Shown one piece after another: positions 8,116-16,843 of a stretch of DNA of 64,000 nucleotides (positions are counted from its first letter, which is position 1; every line of letters begins with the position of its first letter). The position numbers and the translations under genes are program-made. This DNA is from Aliitabrizicola sp041905595 (GTDB lineage Bacteria > Pseudomonadota > Alphaproteobacteria > Rhodobacterales > Rhodobacteraceae), in assembly GCA_041905595.1 (NCBI GenBank), contig JAYRKT010000021.1, positions 7,036 to 71,035 on the forward strand. The letters run 5' to 3'. The notes under the pieces were generated by a model that ran no database searches, had not been told where the DNA came from, and was given only the letters and a program-made list of their open reading frames with translations.

Positions 8116-8484
8116 TCAGCCCTCGGACGCGAATGGGTCGAAGGATGGGATCAGGTCGACCCTGTCCAGATTGGCCGTCACGCCAAATGCGCGCGAGACG
8201 CTATCCGTCACACTCGACAACCCCGCCGGCTGGACCGCTCCAAGCCAGACGCCCGCCAGCGTCGCCGTGGCGAGACCCGCCGTGATGCCCAACCCGCCGA
8301 ACAAGCCCGACAGGCGCGACAACGCCCCCCGCGACGGGCCGGCAGACCTTTGAACAACCGGCGTTGCGAGGGCAGCCTGTTCCGCCAGGCTCACCGCTTC
8401 GATCCGCTGGATCAGGCTGCCCGAAGGAAGCGGCGCCGTTGCCCGCGCTTCCGCAAACAGGCCGTCCAGTTCCTCCTCGCCCAT
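8116..8484 (-). CDS. Small single-pass membrane protein, probable anti-sigma component
   Basis: A 122-aa protein with an acidic N-terminal cytoplasmic part (about 1-60), one membrane helix (GITAGLATATLAGVWLG region) and a short periplasmic tail. The position directly after an ECF sigma gene and the topology suggest an anti-sigma factor. No zinc-binding HxxxCxxC motif is visible. The start was set at ATG 8484 because GAGG from the end of the sigma gene lies six bases upstream and the sigma stop is one base away. A start at 8502, overlapping the sigma gene, is possible but lacks a ribosome site. Confidence 0.72.
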   Translation of the reverse strand: MGEEELDGLFAEARATAPLPSGSLIQRIEAVSLAEQAALATPVVQRSAGPSRGALSRLSGLFGGLGITAGLATATLAGVWLGAVQPAGLSSVTDSVSRAFGVTANLDRVDLIPSFDPFASEG

Positions 8485-8485
8485 C

Positions 8486-9073
8486 TCAAACCTCGTTTTC
8501 ATATCCGAGCTCCGCCCGCCGCGGCGACAGAAGCGCGGTCAGGCTGCGCTTGCCCCGCGCAATCAGACTCTCGACCGCTTCCACGCCTATGTCCATCACC
8601 TCGGCAATCTCGGGATTGCCCAATCCTTCCAGGTGCCTCAGCACCACAGCCTGCCTTTGCCGCTCGGGCAGCCGCTCCAGCGCCGCCTCCAGGGCCCGCA
8701 TCCGGTCCCGCTCGATCAGCCCCGCCAAGGCGCCGGGCTGGCCGTCCTCGGGTTCCGGCACCTCATCAAGCGCCGATGGGCGCTTCTTGCGGATGCGGTC
8801 GGTGCAGAGGTTCAGCACCACGCGATACAGCCAGGTCGAAATCCTGGCCTCACCCTGTCGCCAGTCGGGCGCCACGCGCCACAGGCGCAACATCGCCTCC
8901 TGGACCACGTCCTCGGCCTCGGCCCTGTCGCTCAGGACCCTCGCGGCAAAGCCGAAGGCGCGCGGGGCCAGGCGAAGGGTCAGGGCACGGGCTGCCGCCT
9001 GGTCCCCGTTGGCGTAGAGAACCAGAAGCGCCTCGTCCGAGACTTCCGACAGGGCATCAAGCGCCATTTCCAT
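8486..9073 (-). CDS. ECF-family RNA polymerase sigma factor
   Basis: A 195-aa sigma-70 family protein with only regions 2 and 4. Region 2 includes RVLSDRAEAEDVVQEAMLRLW and ISTWLYRVVLNLCTD. Region 4 includes ERLPERQRQAVVLRHLEGLGNPEIAEVMDI followed by VESLIARGKRSL. It directs RNA polymerase to stress promoters. It is followed at once by a one-helix membrane protein and a CnrX-like sensor, the usual layout for an ECF unit under membrane-bound control. An EF-hand protein lies upstream on the same strand across 81 bases. The start is 9073, or Met 9067 six bases in; neither has a strong ribosome site. Confidence 0.92.
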   Translation of the reverse strand: MEMALDALSEVSDEALLVLYANGDQAAARALTLRLAPRAFGFAARVLSDRAEAEDVVQEAMLRLWRVAPDWRQGEARISTWLYRVVLNLCTDRIRKKRPSALDEVPEPEDGQPGALAGLIERDRMRALEAALERLPERQRQAVVLRHLEGLGNPEIAEVMDIGVEAVESLIARGKRSLTALLSPRRAELGYENEV

Positions 9074-9154
9074 CCCGTCCGGGTCTATCCTGACCGTCCG
9101 TTCTTTCCAAGTCTGCGGCCCAACCCACGCGGGCCGGGCCGCCGGTCGTCCGGG

Positions 9155-9772
9155 TCAGTTGTCGTCGCCCCAGCCACGCATCCACTGGCCCCAGCCTTCG
9201 CCACGGTGGCCGTGCTTGCCTTCGCCCGGGCCACGCCCGCCTCTTTCGGCCATCGCCGAAGAGGCTTCTTCCTTGGTAATCGCACCGTCGCCATTGGCGT
9301 CGAACCGTTCAAAGATCATCTCGCTCATGCCACCCCCCATCATCGGGCCGGCGGCGAGTTCCTCAACCGATAGGGCGCCGTCGCCGTCGACGTCGAGACG
9401 AGCAACCATCTGGGCGGATCGCTGCTGGATCATCTGCGCCGCGTTCTGCATCATCTGTGCGGAAAGCTCGTCAGCGCTGATCTTGTTGTCCTTGTTCGCA
9501 TCCAGACCGGCGATCCGGCTCTGGCGGAAGGCCAGGACCTCTTCCTTGGTGATCGTACCGTCGCCGTTCGCATCAATCTGCTCGAACATGAACATTGGCA
9601 TCCCGCCCATGCCAGGACCCATCCCATGCCCCATGCCCGGGCCACCCTGCGGGCCAGCGCCCATCATCCCGGGAGGCGGGGCATCAGGTGCGTCTTCCTG
9701 AGCCAGCGCAATGCCGGCAACACCCATCGCGGCGATCAGTCCGAAAGTGCCAAGCACGCTTTTCTTGTTCAT
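9155..9772 (-). CDS. Secreted four-EF-hand calcium-binding protein
   Basis: A 205-aa exported protein. A signal peptide (1-25, ending IALAQ) is followed by a Met/Gly/Pro-rich spacer and four canonical EF loops: DANGDGTITKEE, DANKDNKISADE, DVDGDGALSVEE and DANGDGAITKEE. The tail is rich in Gly, His and Trp (GKHGHRGEGWGQWMRGW), which could bind another metal. The start ATG 9772 follows GAGGAG. It precedes the ECF sigma gene on the same strand and may be co-transcribed with it or be a target. Calcium binding is well supported; the physiological role is unknown. Confidence 0.88.
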   Translation of the reverse strand: MNKKSVLGTFGLIAAMGVAGIALAQEDAPDAPPPGMMGAGPQGGPGMGHGMGPGMGGMPMFMFEQIDANGDGTITKEEVLAFRQSRIAGLDANKDNKISADELSAQMMQNAAQMIQQRSAQMVARLDVDGDGALSVEELAAGPMMGGGMSEMIFERFDANGDGAITKEEASSAMAERGGRGPGEGKHGHRGEGWGQWMRGWGDDN

Positions 9773-9949
9773 CGACGTTCTCCTCATGCCGGACGCATCC
9801 TTGCGCACCGTTCTGGATGAGAAACGCATGGGGCATTAACTTCCGTCGCCGACCTGCTCAGCGACAACGCGCCGCGCCACGTCGATCATGGCTTTCTGTG
9901 ACACTCACTCCCATGTAGAAATCCGATCTCCGCAGTTCAGGATTCCACG

Positions 9950-10342
9950 ATGACCTCCGCCGCACTTACCGATGCCGACGACCGGCCGCTGCGCCAGGCG
10001 CTTTCCCGAGGCTGGCGGCGGCGCTGCCCAAGCTGCGGCGCCGGGCCGATGATGAGCGGCTACCTGAAGGTGCGGGATCACTGTCCCGTCTGTGGACAGG
10101 AACTGATGCATCACCGCGCCGATGACGGTCCGGCCTACCTGACCATCCTGATCGTCGGGCACCTGATGGCGCCGGCGCTGATGATCGCCTTCGTCGAGTT
10201 CCGGCCAGACCCGTTGCTGCTTGGCACGATCTTCTCGGTCGGAACGGTCGCCCTGTCGCTTTACCTGCTGCCAAGGCTCAAGGGGGCGCTGATCGGGCTG
10301 CAATGGGCCAAAAGAATGCACGGGTTCGGCGCAAGTGGATGA
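9950..10342 (+). CDS. DUF983 family zinc-ribbon membrane protein
   Basis: A 130-aa protein with a short cytoplasmic zinc ribbon (Cys26, Cys29, Cys45, Cys48) followed by two membrane helices (about 63-85 and 90-108), the standard DUF983 layout. Function not established. The ATG follows AGGA at normal spacing. The stop overlaps the start of the NUDIX gene by eight bases, so the two are probably translated from one message. The 177-base gap to the divergent EF-hand gene should hold promoters for both directions. Confidence 0.88.
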   Translation: MTSAALTDADDRPLRQALSRGWRRRCPSCGAGPMMSGYLKVRDHCPVCGQELMHHRADDGPAYLTILIVGHLMAPALMIAFVEFRPDPLLLGTIFSVGTVALSLYLLPRLKGALIGLQWAKRMHGFGASG

Positions 10343-11000
10343 GATCCCCGTTCCCCGCGACGCGGCCAGCCTGATCCTGGTCAGGGACGGGGCGTCAGGC
10401 CCCGAGGTGCTGATGGGCCAGCGCGGCGCCGGCGCGGCGTTCATGCCCTCGAAGTTCGTCTTTCCGGGCGGCGCCGTCGATCCGGAGGACGCCGCCCTAC
10501 CCCTCGCGGCCGAGCTTTCGCAGGTTTGCGCCGCTCGCCTGACCTCCTGCGGAAGCTGTCCAGCCGATGCGCTGGTCGGCGCCGCGTTGCGCGAAATGTG
10601 GGAAGAAGCAGGGCTGGCGCTTGGCCGCCCGGGCAAGGCCGATCTTCCCCCCGGTTGGGAAGGCTTCGCGGCGCGCGGCGTGATCCCCTCGGCCGCCGGG
10701 CTGCGCTACATCTTCCGTGCCGTCACGCCGCCGGCCCGCACGCGCCGCTTCGATGCCCGCTTCTTCCTTGCGCGGGCCGAGGCGGTCGTGGGCGATACCG
10801 GGGATTTCTCGGCAGCGACCGACGAACTCAGCCATCTGCACTGGTTGCCCCTGACCGAGGCCCGCCGCCTTGATCTGCCTTTTATCACCGAGATCGTGCT
10901 GGCCGAGGTCGCGCAGCGGCTCAAGGAAGACGGCCCTCCGCCGCCGGTGCCGTTCTTCGACAATACCGGCCCGCGTCCGGTCTTCCGCCGCATCGCTTAG
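10335..11000 (+). CDS. NUDIX hydrolase
   Basis: A 221-aa protein with a NUDIX fold starting SLILVRDG and FVFPGGAVD, then the Nudix box helix REMWEEAG after an insertion of about 35 residues, as in the NUDT7/NUDT19-like acyl-CoA or nucleotide diphosphatases. It hydrolyses a nucleoside diphosphate linked to another group; the substrate cannot be told. The start is GTG 10335 inside the end of the DUF983 gene. The stop overlaps the stop of the convergent EamA gene by four bases. Confidence 0.88.
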   Translation: MDEIPVPRDAASLILVRDGASGPEVLMGQRGAGAAFMPSKFVFPGGAVDPEDAALPLAAELSQVCAARLTSCGSCPADALVGAALREMWEEAGLALGRPGKADLPPGWEGFAARGVIPSAAGLRYIFRAVTPPARTRRFDARFFLARAEAVVGDTGDFSAATDELSHLHWLPLTEARRLDLPFITEIVLAEVAQRLKEDGPPPPVPFFDNTGPRPVFRRIA

Positions 11001-11890
11001 GCGACGGCGACCACTCCGACGATTCCCGCCGCCAGAAGCGCGATGCCGAGGATTTCGCGCGCGCTCACCTTTTCATGGAAAACGAGAACCGAGACGCCGA
11101 GCGAGAAGATCAGTTCGATCTGCCCCAGACTGCGCACATAGGCCGCATTCATCAGGGCGAAGGCCAGGAACCAGCCGAAGGAACCGAGGATACCGGTCAG
11201 CCCGACAAACGCGGTCGACCGCCAGGCGGCGATGACGCGCCCGACCTCGCCCGGTTCGCGCCAGTTAAGCCAGATCCGCATGGCAAGCGCCTGAAAGGTG
11301 CTCACTGCCGCAAGCGCCACGGTTGCGCGGAACAGCGGCGAGTCCGACGCAACTTCAAGTGTCGCGCCGCGATAGCCGACCGAGGACAGGCCGAAGAGCG
11401 CCCCGGCGGTCAGGCCAAGGGCGACAGCGCGATTGAAAATGGTGAAATGCCCCCAGCCCTTGACCGGCCGCGACAGCAGGATCACCCCCGCTGTCCCGAT
11501 CGCAATGGCGAACAGGCCCGCGTTCGAGACAGGTTCCGCCAGGATGACGGCGGAGAACAGCGCAACGATCAGCGTCTCGGACTTGGTGAAGGCAATGCCG
11601 ACGGCGAAACTCCGTTCGGAAAACAACGCCACCGTGCAAAACGTCCCGCCGATCTGCGTCACGCCGCCGATGAGCACATAGGGCCAGAAGGTCCAGCCCG
11701 GCCAATCGAGCCTGTCGCCGCCGATCATCAGTCCTGCAAGGACGGCAACCGCCAGCGGTGCCCCGAAGAGGAAGCGCGAAAACGTCGCGCCCCCGGTCGA
11801 AAGGCCGATCCCCTTCAGCCGTTTCTGCAGCAGGAATCGCAGCGTCTGGACGGCGGCGGCTGCGATCGTGACGAAGACCCAGGGTTCCAT
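10997..11890 (-). CDS. EamA/DMT-superfamily transporter
   Basis: A 297-aa inner-membrane protein with about ten hydrophobic helices in two repeats of five, the EamA (drug/metabolite transporter) arrangement. Such proteins export metabolites or amino acids; the substrate is unknown. Conserved features include a helix start at residue 1, FSERSFAVGIAFTKSETL in the middle and VLVFHEKVSAREILGIALL at the end. The ribosome site is weak. It stands alone between a convergent NUDIX gene and the desaturase gene on the same strand. Confidence 0.85.
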   Translation of the reverse strand: MEPWVFVTIAAAAVQTLRFLLQKRLKGIGLSTGGATFSRFLFGAPLAVAVLAGLMIGGDRLDWPGWTFWPYVLIGGVTQIGGTFCTVALFSERSFAVGIAFTKSETLIVALFSAVILAEPVSNAGLFAIAIGTAGVILLSRPVKGWGHFTIFNRAVALGLTAGALFGLSSVGYRGATLEVASDSPLFRATVALAAVSTFQALAMRIWLNWREPGEVGRVIAAWRSTAFVGLTGILGSFGWFLAFALMNAAYVRSLGQIELIFSLGVSVLVFHEKVSAREILGIALLAAGIVGVVAVA

Positions 11891-11929
11891 GCCGCCGGTT
11901 TGACAGCCCGTCCTCTCCGCCGCAAGGCG

Positions 11930-12874
11930 CTATTCGGCGGCGCGAAGCCTCTCGTCCAGCGGCGGCATCGCATCTCGCCGGACGGGCCAGACCGGATGCG
12001 GCACCGGGTCCTTGGCCTTCAGAAAATAGCGCCGGAACACCTCGCCGTAATTGGCATAGCGATAGCCCTCGTTGCGGCGCAGGTATTGGTCGCGATTGGC
12101 GGCATACAGTGCCGGCAGCCGGTACCACGGGACCGAAGGGTGCGTGTGGTGCACGACATGCAGGTTGTTGTTCAGGAACAGTAGGGCCAGCGGGCCGCGA
12201 TCCTCGACCAGAACCGTTCGCGCCCGCGCCGCCTCATGCGCGCGGTGCTCCAGATAGGTCCGGATCTTCAGCACCGCATAGGCCAGATAGGCCGTGACCA
12301 GATAGGCCAGTACAGACATCGACCCGATGGTCCAGAGCCACCCCAGCACCAACAGCACCCCGATCCCGTGCAGCGCCCAGGCCCGCCGGATCGCGGCATC
12401 ACCGTCGCGCATCAGCCGCAGATCGGACCGCACGAAAAGGACCGTGCCAATAATCGGCCCCAGCACCATCCGTCCGAGCAGAGCATTGTTAAGCCGCAGG
12501 AGCTTCTGAGCCAGAGGCGACATGCGCGCCCAGACTGCCGGGTCCTGATAGTTCGACTCCGGGTCGTCATACGGGTCGGTCAGGGCCGGGTCATAATGGT
12601 GCTGAAGATGCGTCGTGCGGAACCGCTCGTAGGGGACGTAGGGCATGAGCGCCGGGAAGACCAAGGCGTCGTTCAGCCGTTGAGAGGGAAACGGGTGACC
12701 ATGGATGATCTCGTGCTGCAAGGACGAGAACTGGATGATCGCCAGCGCCGTCAGACCCATTCCAAGCGGCAACCAGACCGACGCAGCCCAAGTCGTCCCG
12801 ACCGCCCAAAGCGCATAAGTCACCGCCAGCAACAGAACCGTCGGCCATTCGACCGCGCTGGTATTCGAACGCAT
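11930..12874 (-). CDS. Membrane fatty acid desaturase
   Basis: A 314-aa membrane di-iron oxygenase-type desaturase. The three histidine boxes are present: HEIIHGH (54-60), HLQHH (89-93) and HVVHHTHP (about 235-242). Hydrophobic segments flank them. It would introduce a double bond into an acyl chain or hydroxylate a related substrate. The ATG at 12874 follows GGGGA. It is divergent from an XRE regulator across about 100 bases containing two GCAAC half-sites (TTGCAACGA and TCGCAACAA), so that regulator may control it (inference). Confidence 0.88.
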   Translation of the reverse strand: MRSNTSAVEWPTVLLLAVTYALWAVGTTWAASVWLPLGMGLTALAIIQFSSLQHEIIHGHPFPSQRLNDALVFPALMPYVPYERFRTTHLQHHYDPALTDPYDDPESNYQDPAVWARMSPLAQKLLRLNNALLGRMVLGPIIGTVLFVRSDLRLMRDGDAAIRRAWALHGIGVLLVLGWLWTIGSMSVLAYLVTAYLAYAVLKIRTYLEHRAHEAARARTVLVEDRGPLALLFLNNNLHVVHHTHPSVPWYRLPALYAANRDQYLRRNEGYRYANYGEVFRRYFLKAKDPVPHPVWPVRRDAMPPLDERLRAAE

Positions 12875-12976
12875 TGATTTCCCCGACTCTTTTTCCCGAT
12901 GTTACCACTTGCAACGACTCGCGGGAATTCAGAGGATAAGCAACACGGTCGCAACAACTGTGAATTTTCAAAACAG

Positions 12977-13840
12977 ATGATGGATTTTCGCGACAAAAGA
13001 GAGCGGGCCGAAGTCTTCCGCACCCGACTGGCCGAGGCTTTGACAGATCGCGGGCTGACCCAGAGCGCCCTCGCCCGACGCGTCGGTATCGATCGCTCGA
13101 CAGTGTCGCAGCTTCTTGATCCTTCTTCGGCTCGATTGCCAAATGCCCAAGTGGCAGCAGAATGCGCCCTGGCGCTGTCGGTCAGCGCCGACTGGCTGCT
13201 GGGGCTGACCGACCGGCCCGAACTGCCCGAAGCCCGCCTGGCAGAAGTCCTGACCCTGACTGACGCTTCACGCGCCCTGATCGACGAGACGATCTTCGGC
13301 TGGCATCAGGAGGCGGCGGGCTACAAGATCCGCCACGTCCCCGCGACCCTGCCCGACATGATCAAGACCCGGGCGATGATGGCCTGGGAATACGGGCCTG
13401 AACTTGGGGCGGATGCGGCCCGGGCGCTTGCCACGGCTGAAGCGCGGCTCGACTGGATGCGCCACGCCCGCTCGGATTACGAGATTGCCTTTCCGATGCA
13501 CGAACTTGACGCCTTTGCCCGCGCAGAGGGCTATTACGCGGGCCTGCCTCTGGACATCCGGCTGGAGCAGATCGACCGGCTGATTGCGCTGGTCGATGCG
13601 CTTTACCCCTCGCTCCGCATCTACCTTTTCGACGCGCGGCGCATGTTCTCGGCGCCGATCACGATCTTTGGGCCATTCCTCGCGGTCGTCTACCTGGGCA
13701 GCCACTACCTTTCGCTTCGCGACCCGGCACGGATCGCGGTGCTGTCACGACATTTCGACGGGCTGGTCCGCGATGCCGGGATGGCGGCGCGGGACTTGGC
13801 TGGCCACTTGCGCGATCTGCGCGCGGGGCTCACCCCCTAG
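12977..13840 (+). CDS. XRE-family transcriptional regulator
   Basis: A 287-aa protein. Residues about 15-75 form a Cro/CI helix-turn-helix (LTQSALARRVGIDRSTVSQLL). The remaining 200 residues are helical with no domain I recognise and could be a ligand-binding region. The start is uncertain: ATG 12977 or 12980, both with a poor ribosome site; an open frame upstream to 12899 looks non-coding. The position suggests control of the divergent desaturase and possibly of itself. Its stop overlaps the convergent lipocalin stop by four bases. Confidence 0.82.
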   Translation: MMDFRDKRERAEVFRTRLAEALTDRGLTQSALARRVGIDRSTVSQLLDPSSARLPNAQVAAECALALSVSADWLLGLTDRPELPEARLAEVLTLTDASRALIDETIFGWHQEAAGYKIRHVPATLPDMIKTRAMMAWEYGPELGADAARALATAEARLDWMRHARSDYEIAFPMHELDAFARAEGYYAGLPLDIRLEQIDRLIALVDALYPSLRIYLFDARRMFSAPITIFGPFLAVVYLGSHYLSLRDPARIAVLSRHFDGLVRDAGMAARDLAGHLRDLRAGLTP

Positions 13841-14361
13841 CCGACCGGCCGCAGGCGGGCGGTATTGTAGCCATTCCAGTCCAGGATTTCCCTGGCGGCC
13901 TTGTAACGGTCGGCAGGCAGATCGGCGGTCCGGTTCAGGATCATGCCAAACTTGCCCGACGGGGTTCCTACCGCCATCGTCCGGTAGTCCGCGTCGACCC
14001 ACAGCACCCACCATTCGGCGCCAAGTCCGGCGGGATCGGCGGCAGTCAGGCTGATCCGGCCCGGCCCGCTGATCCGACCCGGCCCCGCATAACCGGCAGG
14101 CAGTCCGGCAAGGCAGAGGTCCGCATCAACCGTAAAATCGCTGCCGCGCACGTCCGTGACCGTCAGCCCGCCTGCCGAGCAGGGCCGCGCCCCGGCGGGG
14201 GCAAGTTCGGCCACCTGCACCCATTTCCCCTTCAGCCGCGCCGGATCGAAGGTCGCGTTGGAATACATTGGCGTCCCATCGCGGCGCAGCGCCTCGGTCG
14301 GTGTTGGCGCAGGGGCGCACGCCGCAAGAAGCGTCAGCGCTGCAAGGATCAGTCGATGCAT
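13837..14361 (-). CDS. Lipocalin-family outer-membrane lipoprotein (Blc-like)
   Basis: A 174-aa lipoprotein with a signal peptide and lipobox LAAC (Cys about 15). The mature part has the bacterial lipocalin signature: a KGKWVQVAELA strand near the N-terminus, then WWVLWVDADYRTMAVGTP and a C-terminal helix. Blc-type lipocalins bind fatty acids or lysophospholipids at the envelope. ATG 14361 follows AGGA, and the first 13 bases overlap the end of the upstream lipoprotein gene, indicating translational coupling. Confidence 0.85.
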   Translation of the reverse strand: MHRLILAALTLLAACAPAPTPTEALRRDGTPMYSNATFDPARLKGKWVQVAELAPAGARPCSAGGLTVTDVRGSDFTVDADLCLAGLPAGYAGPGRISGPGRISLTAADPAGLGAEWWVLWVDADYRTMAVGTPSGKFGMILNRTADLPADRYKAAREILDWNGYNTARLRPVG

Positions 14362-14945
14362 TGGGTCATCCTTTCGCCGTTCAGCCCCAGTATGTCCTGA
14401 CAGCCGAACAGAGGCGTAATCGGTGAACAGGTCTGCGACCGGGCCAGGCATTGCCCCTCGCAATCGCTTTTCTTGCTGCAATGCTTCCCGGCGTCGCGCG
14501 TTTCCATCACGCAGGCCCGCGCACCGCTTGTGCCGACCTTCGAATAGACGCCCTTCTTCTTTTCGCAGGCCAGTTGCTCGGGCGACTTGTAGACCGGCGG
14601 CGGCGGCTGGACGGCCTCAGCTGCGGCATCGACTGCCGCCTTCGCGGCCGGGTCGTCGGTGCTGGGCGCGACCTCCTCTGCCGTCATCTGCGGCTTGCCG
14701 GGCCTCGCCGCCGGCTGCGCGGGCTTTGCAGGGGCGCTTGCAGCCGGGGAGGCCGCCGAAATGGTCGCCGCAGCAGCCGCCGGTTTCGTTGCCCCCGGCT
14801 TCGGCGCATCAAGCGGGGTGACCGAGATCTCGGCCGCCGCCGGCGCGGAGCCGGCCGGCGCCTCATCCTTCGGGGCGGCGCCCGGCAGCGACATCTTGCA
14901 TGCCGCCAGCACCAGTAGTGCGGCAAGGATCAGGGGGCGGGACAT
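14349..14945 (-). CDS. Cysteine-rich lipoprotein of unknown function
   Basis: A 198-aa predicted lipoprotein: MSRPLILAALLVLAAC signal and lipobox, then a long Ala/Pro/Lys-rich linker (about 25-125), then a compact C-terminal domain with eight cysteines (LACEKK, RACVMETR, KHCSKKSDCEGQC, QTCSPI, FGCQDI, QCID). An even Cys count in an exported domain suggests disulfides. I do not recognise a named family. It overlaps the lipocalin gene by 13 bases, so the products are probably made together. The linker would let the Cys-rich head reach away from the membrane. Confidence 0.75.
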   Translation of the reverse strand: MSRPLILAALLVLAACKMSLPGAAPKDEAPAGSAPAAAEISVTPLDAPKPGATKPAAAAATISAASPAASAPAKPAQPAARPGKPQMTAEEVAPSTDDPAAKAAVDAAAEAVQPPPPVYKSPEQLACEKKKGVYSKVGTSGARACVMETRDAGKHCSKKSDCEGQCLARSQTCSPITPLFGCQDILGLNGERMTQCID

Positions 14946-15019
14946 GGACGGGAAACCCGGTTGCAAACAATCGTCCGCCAAGAAGGCACAAGCGATGCGT
15001 CGGGCGCAAGCCCCACCGG

Positions 15020-16063
15020 TCAGTAGGGCTGCCCAAAGCGGCGATGGACCCGGTCGATCTCGGCCAGGACCTCGTCGGACAGCCGCAGGTCCGCAGCGCC
15101 CAGGCAGACCCGCAACTGGTCGATGGAGGTAGCCCCGATGATCGGAATGGCCGGAAATGGCCGTGTCCGGCAGAAGGCAATCGCCATCTGCGCCGGATCA
15201 ATGCCGTGGCGTGTCGCAACGGTAACGTACTCGTCCACCGCCTCGAACGCCCGAGGCGTGAGGCGGCCGCTAAGCGTCGGGTTCAGGCTGCGGCGTGACC
15301 CGGGCGGTGTGATGTTCCCGGCATATTTCCCGGTCAGAAGGCCCGTCGCGAGCGGCGAGAATGCCAGAAGAGGCATCTCTTCCATTACCGAAAACTCGGC
15401 CCAGTCGCTATCGAACTGCCGGCACAGCAGTGAGTATTCGTTTTGCACGGTCATCATTCGCGGCAGGCCATGGGCTTCGGCCAGGGCAAGCCATTTCGCC
15501 GCGCCCCAGACGCTTTCGTTCGACAGGGCGATGTGGCGGATCTTGCCGGCACGGATCAACTCGTCTGCCGTTTCCAGCATGTCGATCATGTGCTCGATCA
15601 CGGCATTCGGGTCCTGCCCGCGCGGATCGAAACTCCAGATGTCGCGGAAATGGTAGGCTTCCCGGTTGGGCCAATGCAACTGGTACAGGTCGATCGCATC
15701 GGTCCGCAGCCGCCGAAGCGAGCCTTCGACCGCTTCGCGCATGATCGCGCCGGTCATCGGCGCGCCAGCCCGGACGGCGTTCTGGCCGGCTCCGCTGACC
15801 TTGGTCGCAAGGATCACCTCATTCCGGCGGCCCGTCTTCGCAAACCAGCTGCCGATGATCTCTTCCGTGCGCCCAACCGTCTCGGCCCGCACCGGGTTGA
15901 CCGGATACATCTCGGCCGTGTCCCAGAAGTTCGCCCCCACCTCCAGCGCCACGTCCATCTGGGCATGACCCTCGGCCTCGGTGTTCTGGCTGCCCCATGT
16001 CATCGTCCCAAGGCAGATTTCCGAAACGATCAGGCCGGTCCGGCCAAGAGGTACCTGCTTCAT
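15020..16063 (-). CDS. Aldo/keto reductase (Tas-like)
   Basis: A 347-aa NADPH-dependent oxidoreductase of the AKR barrel fold. The catalytic tetrad is visible as Asp and Tyr in FWDTAEMYP, Lys in LATKVSG and His in YQLHWPN. Length and sequence (LGRTGLIVSEICLGTMTWG at the start) are closest to the Tas/YajO-type group. The natural substrate is unknown. The start at ATG 16063 has a near-perfect GAGGAGG ribosome site; a longer open frame upstream is unlikely. It is divergent from the YceI gene. Confidence 0.92.
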   Translation of the reverse strand: MKQVPLGRTGLIVSEICLGTMTWGSQNTEAEGHAQMDVALEVGANFWDTAEMYPVNPVRAETVGRTEEIIGSWFAKTGRRNEVILATKVSGAGQNAVRAGAPMTGAIMREAVEGSLRRLRTDAIDLYQLHWPNREAYHFRDIWSFDPRGQDPNAVIEHMIDMLETADELIRAGKIRHIALSNESVWGAAKWLALAEAHGLPRMMTVQNEYSLLCRQFDSDWAEFSVMEEMPLLAFSPLATGLLTGKYAGNITPPGSRRSLNPTLSGRLTPRAFEAVDEYVTVATRHGIDPAQMAIAFCRTRPFPAIPIIGATSIDQLRVCLGAADLRLSDEVLAEIDRVHRRFGQPY

Positions 16064-16255
16064 CTTGCCTCCTCGGCCCCAAGTCTTGACGGCCACCCTA
16101 GCGCCTCGAAAGCCACGGGCAACCCCATCTGCCGAGGCCCACCGCATCTGTCGATCGAGAGCTCGAACAAGATCCGAAGCTGCCCCTCACCGAGAAGTGA
16201 CTGTTGCGATGGATAGAATGCCTCGTGCTATCGTTCTCACCGCAGTGAGGTGAAC

Positions 16256-16840
16256 ATGACATACCCAATTTTCCGGTCGCTGATCGCCGCTTCGGCGCTG
16301 ACCGTCTTCCTGTCCTGGCCGGGCGAAGCCGCCCCGGCCCGCTATTCGCTCGATGCGGCGGCGTCGATGGTCGGGTTCGAGACGAAGTTCGGGCCCGACA
16401 CGATCACCGGCAGCATGCCCGTCGCCAACGCCGACGTGACGGTCGATTTCGAAAAGCTCGCTGCATCGCGGGTCGCGGTCACGCTCGACGTCTCCGGGGC
16501 CGAAGCGAGCTTTCCTTTCGCGACCCAGGCGATGAAAGGCCCGAAGGTGCTGGACGCGGGCAGCTATCCGCAGATCACCTTCGTCTCGACCGCTGTGCAC
16601 GCCCGCAACCCGAGCGAGGCCCAGATCGACGGCGACATCACCATCCGCGGCGTGACCCGGCCGATCACCTTTGATGCCAGCATCTGGCGGCAACAGGGGA
16701 GCGAGCCGGGCGACCTGAGCCGTCTGACCATCCGGCTGGTCGGGTCAATCAACCGCAGCGACTTTGGCGCGACCGGCTGGAACGACATGGTCGCGGATCA
16801 GGTGAAACTGGACATTCGCGCCCGGATCACAAGGGACTGA
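16256..16840 (+). CDS. YceI family periplasmic protein
   Basis: A 194-aa exported protein with a signal peptide (cleavage near GEAAPA) and a YceI lipocalin-like beta barrel: RYSLDAAASMVGFETKFG start, KGPKVLDAGSYPQITF, and DGDITIRGVTRPITFD. YceI proteins bind isoprenoid-type lipids. ATG 16256 was preferred over GTG 16250 because GAGG sits five bases before the ATG and overlaps the GTG. It is followed after three bases by cytochrome b561, a common pairing. Confidence 0.9.
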   Translation: MTYPIFRSLIAASALTVFLSWPGEAAPARYSLDAAASMVGFETKFGPDTITGSMPVANADVTVDFEKLAASRVAVTLDVSGAEASFPFATQAMKGPKVLDAGSYPQITFVSTAVHARNPSEAQIDGDITIRGVTRPITFDASIWRQQGSEPGDLSRLTIRLVGSINRSDFGATGWNDMVADQVKLDIRARITRD

Positions 16841-16843
16841 GCG

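Noticed and set aside
9821..9844. GGAA-N14-CGTT arrangement upstream of the EF-hand gene as an ECF promoter
   Set aside because: The spacing is about three bases shorter than usual for ECF promoters. Too weak to call.
12591..13142. 183-aa minus-strand frame across the desaturase/XRE promoter region
   Set aside because: Overlaps the start of two real genes in different frames and lacks any domain.
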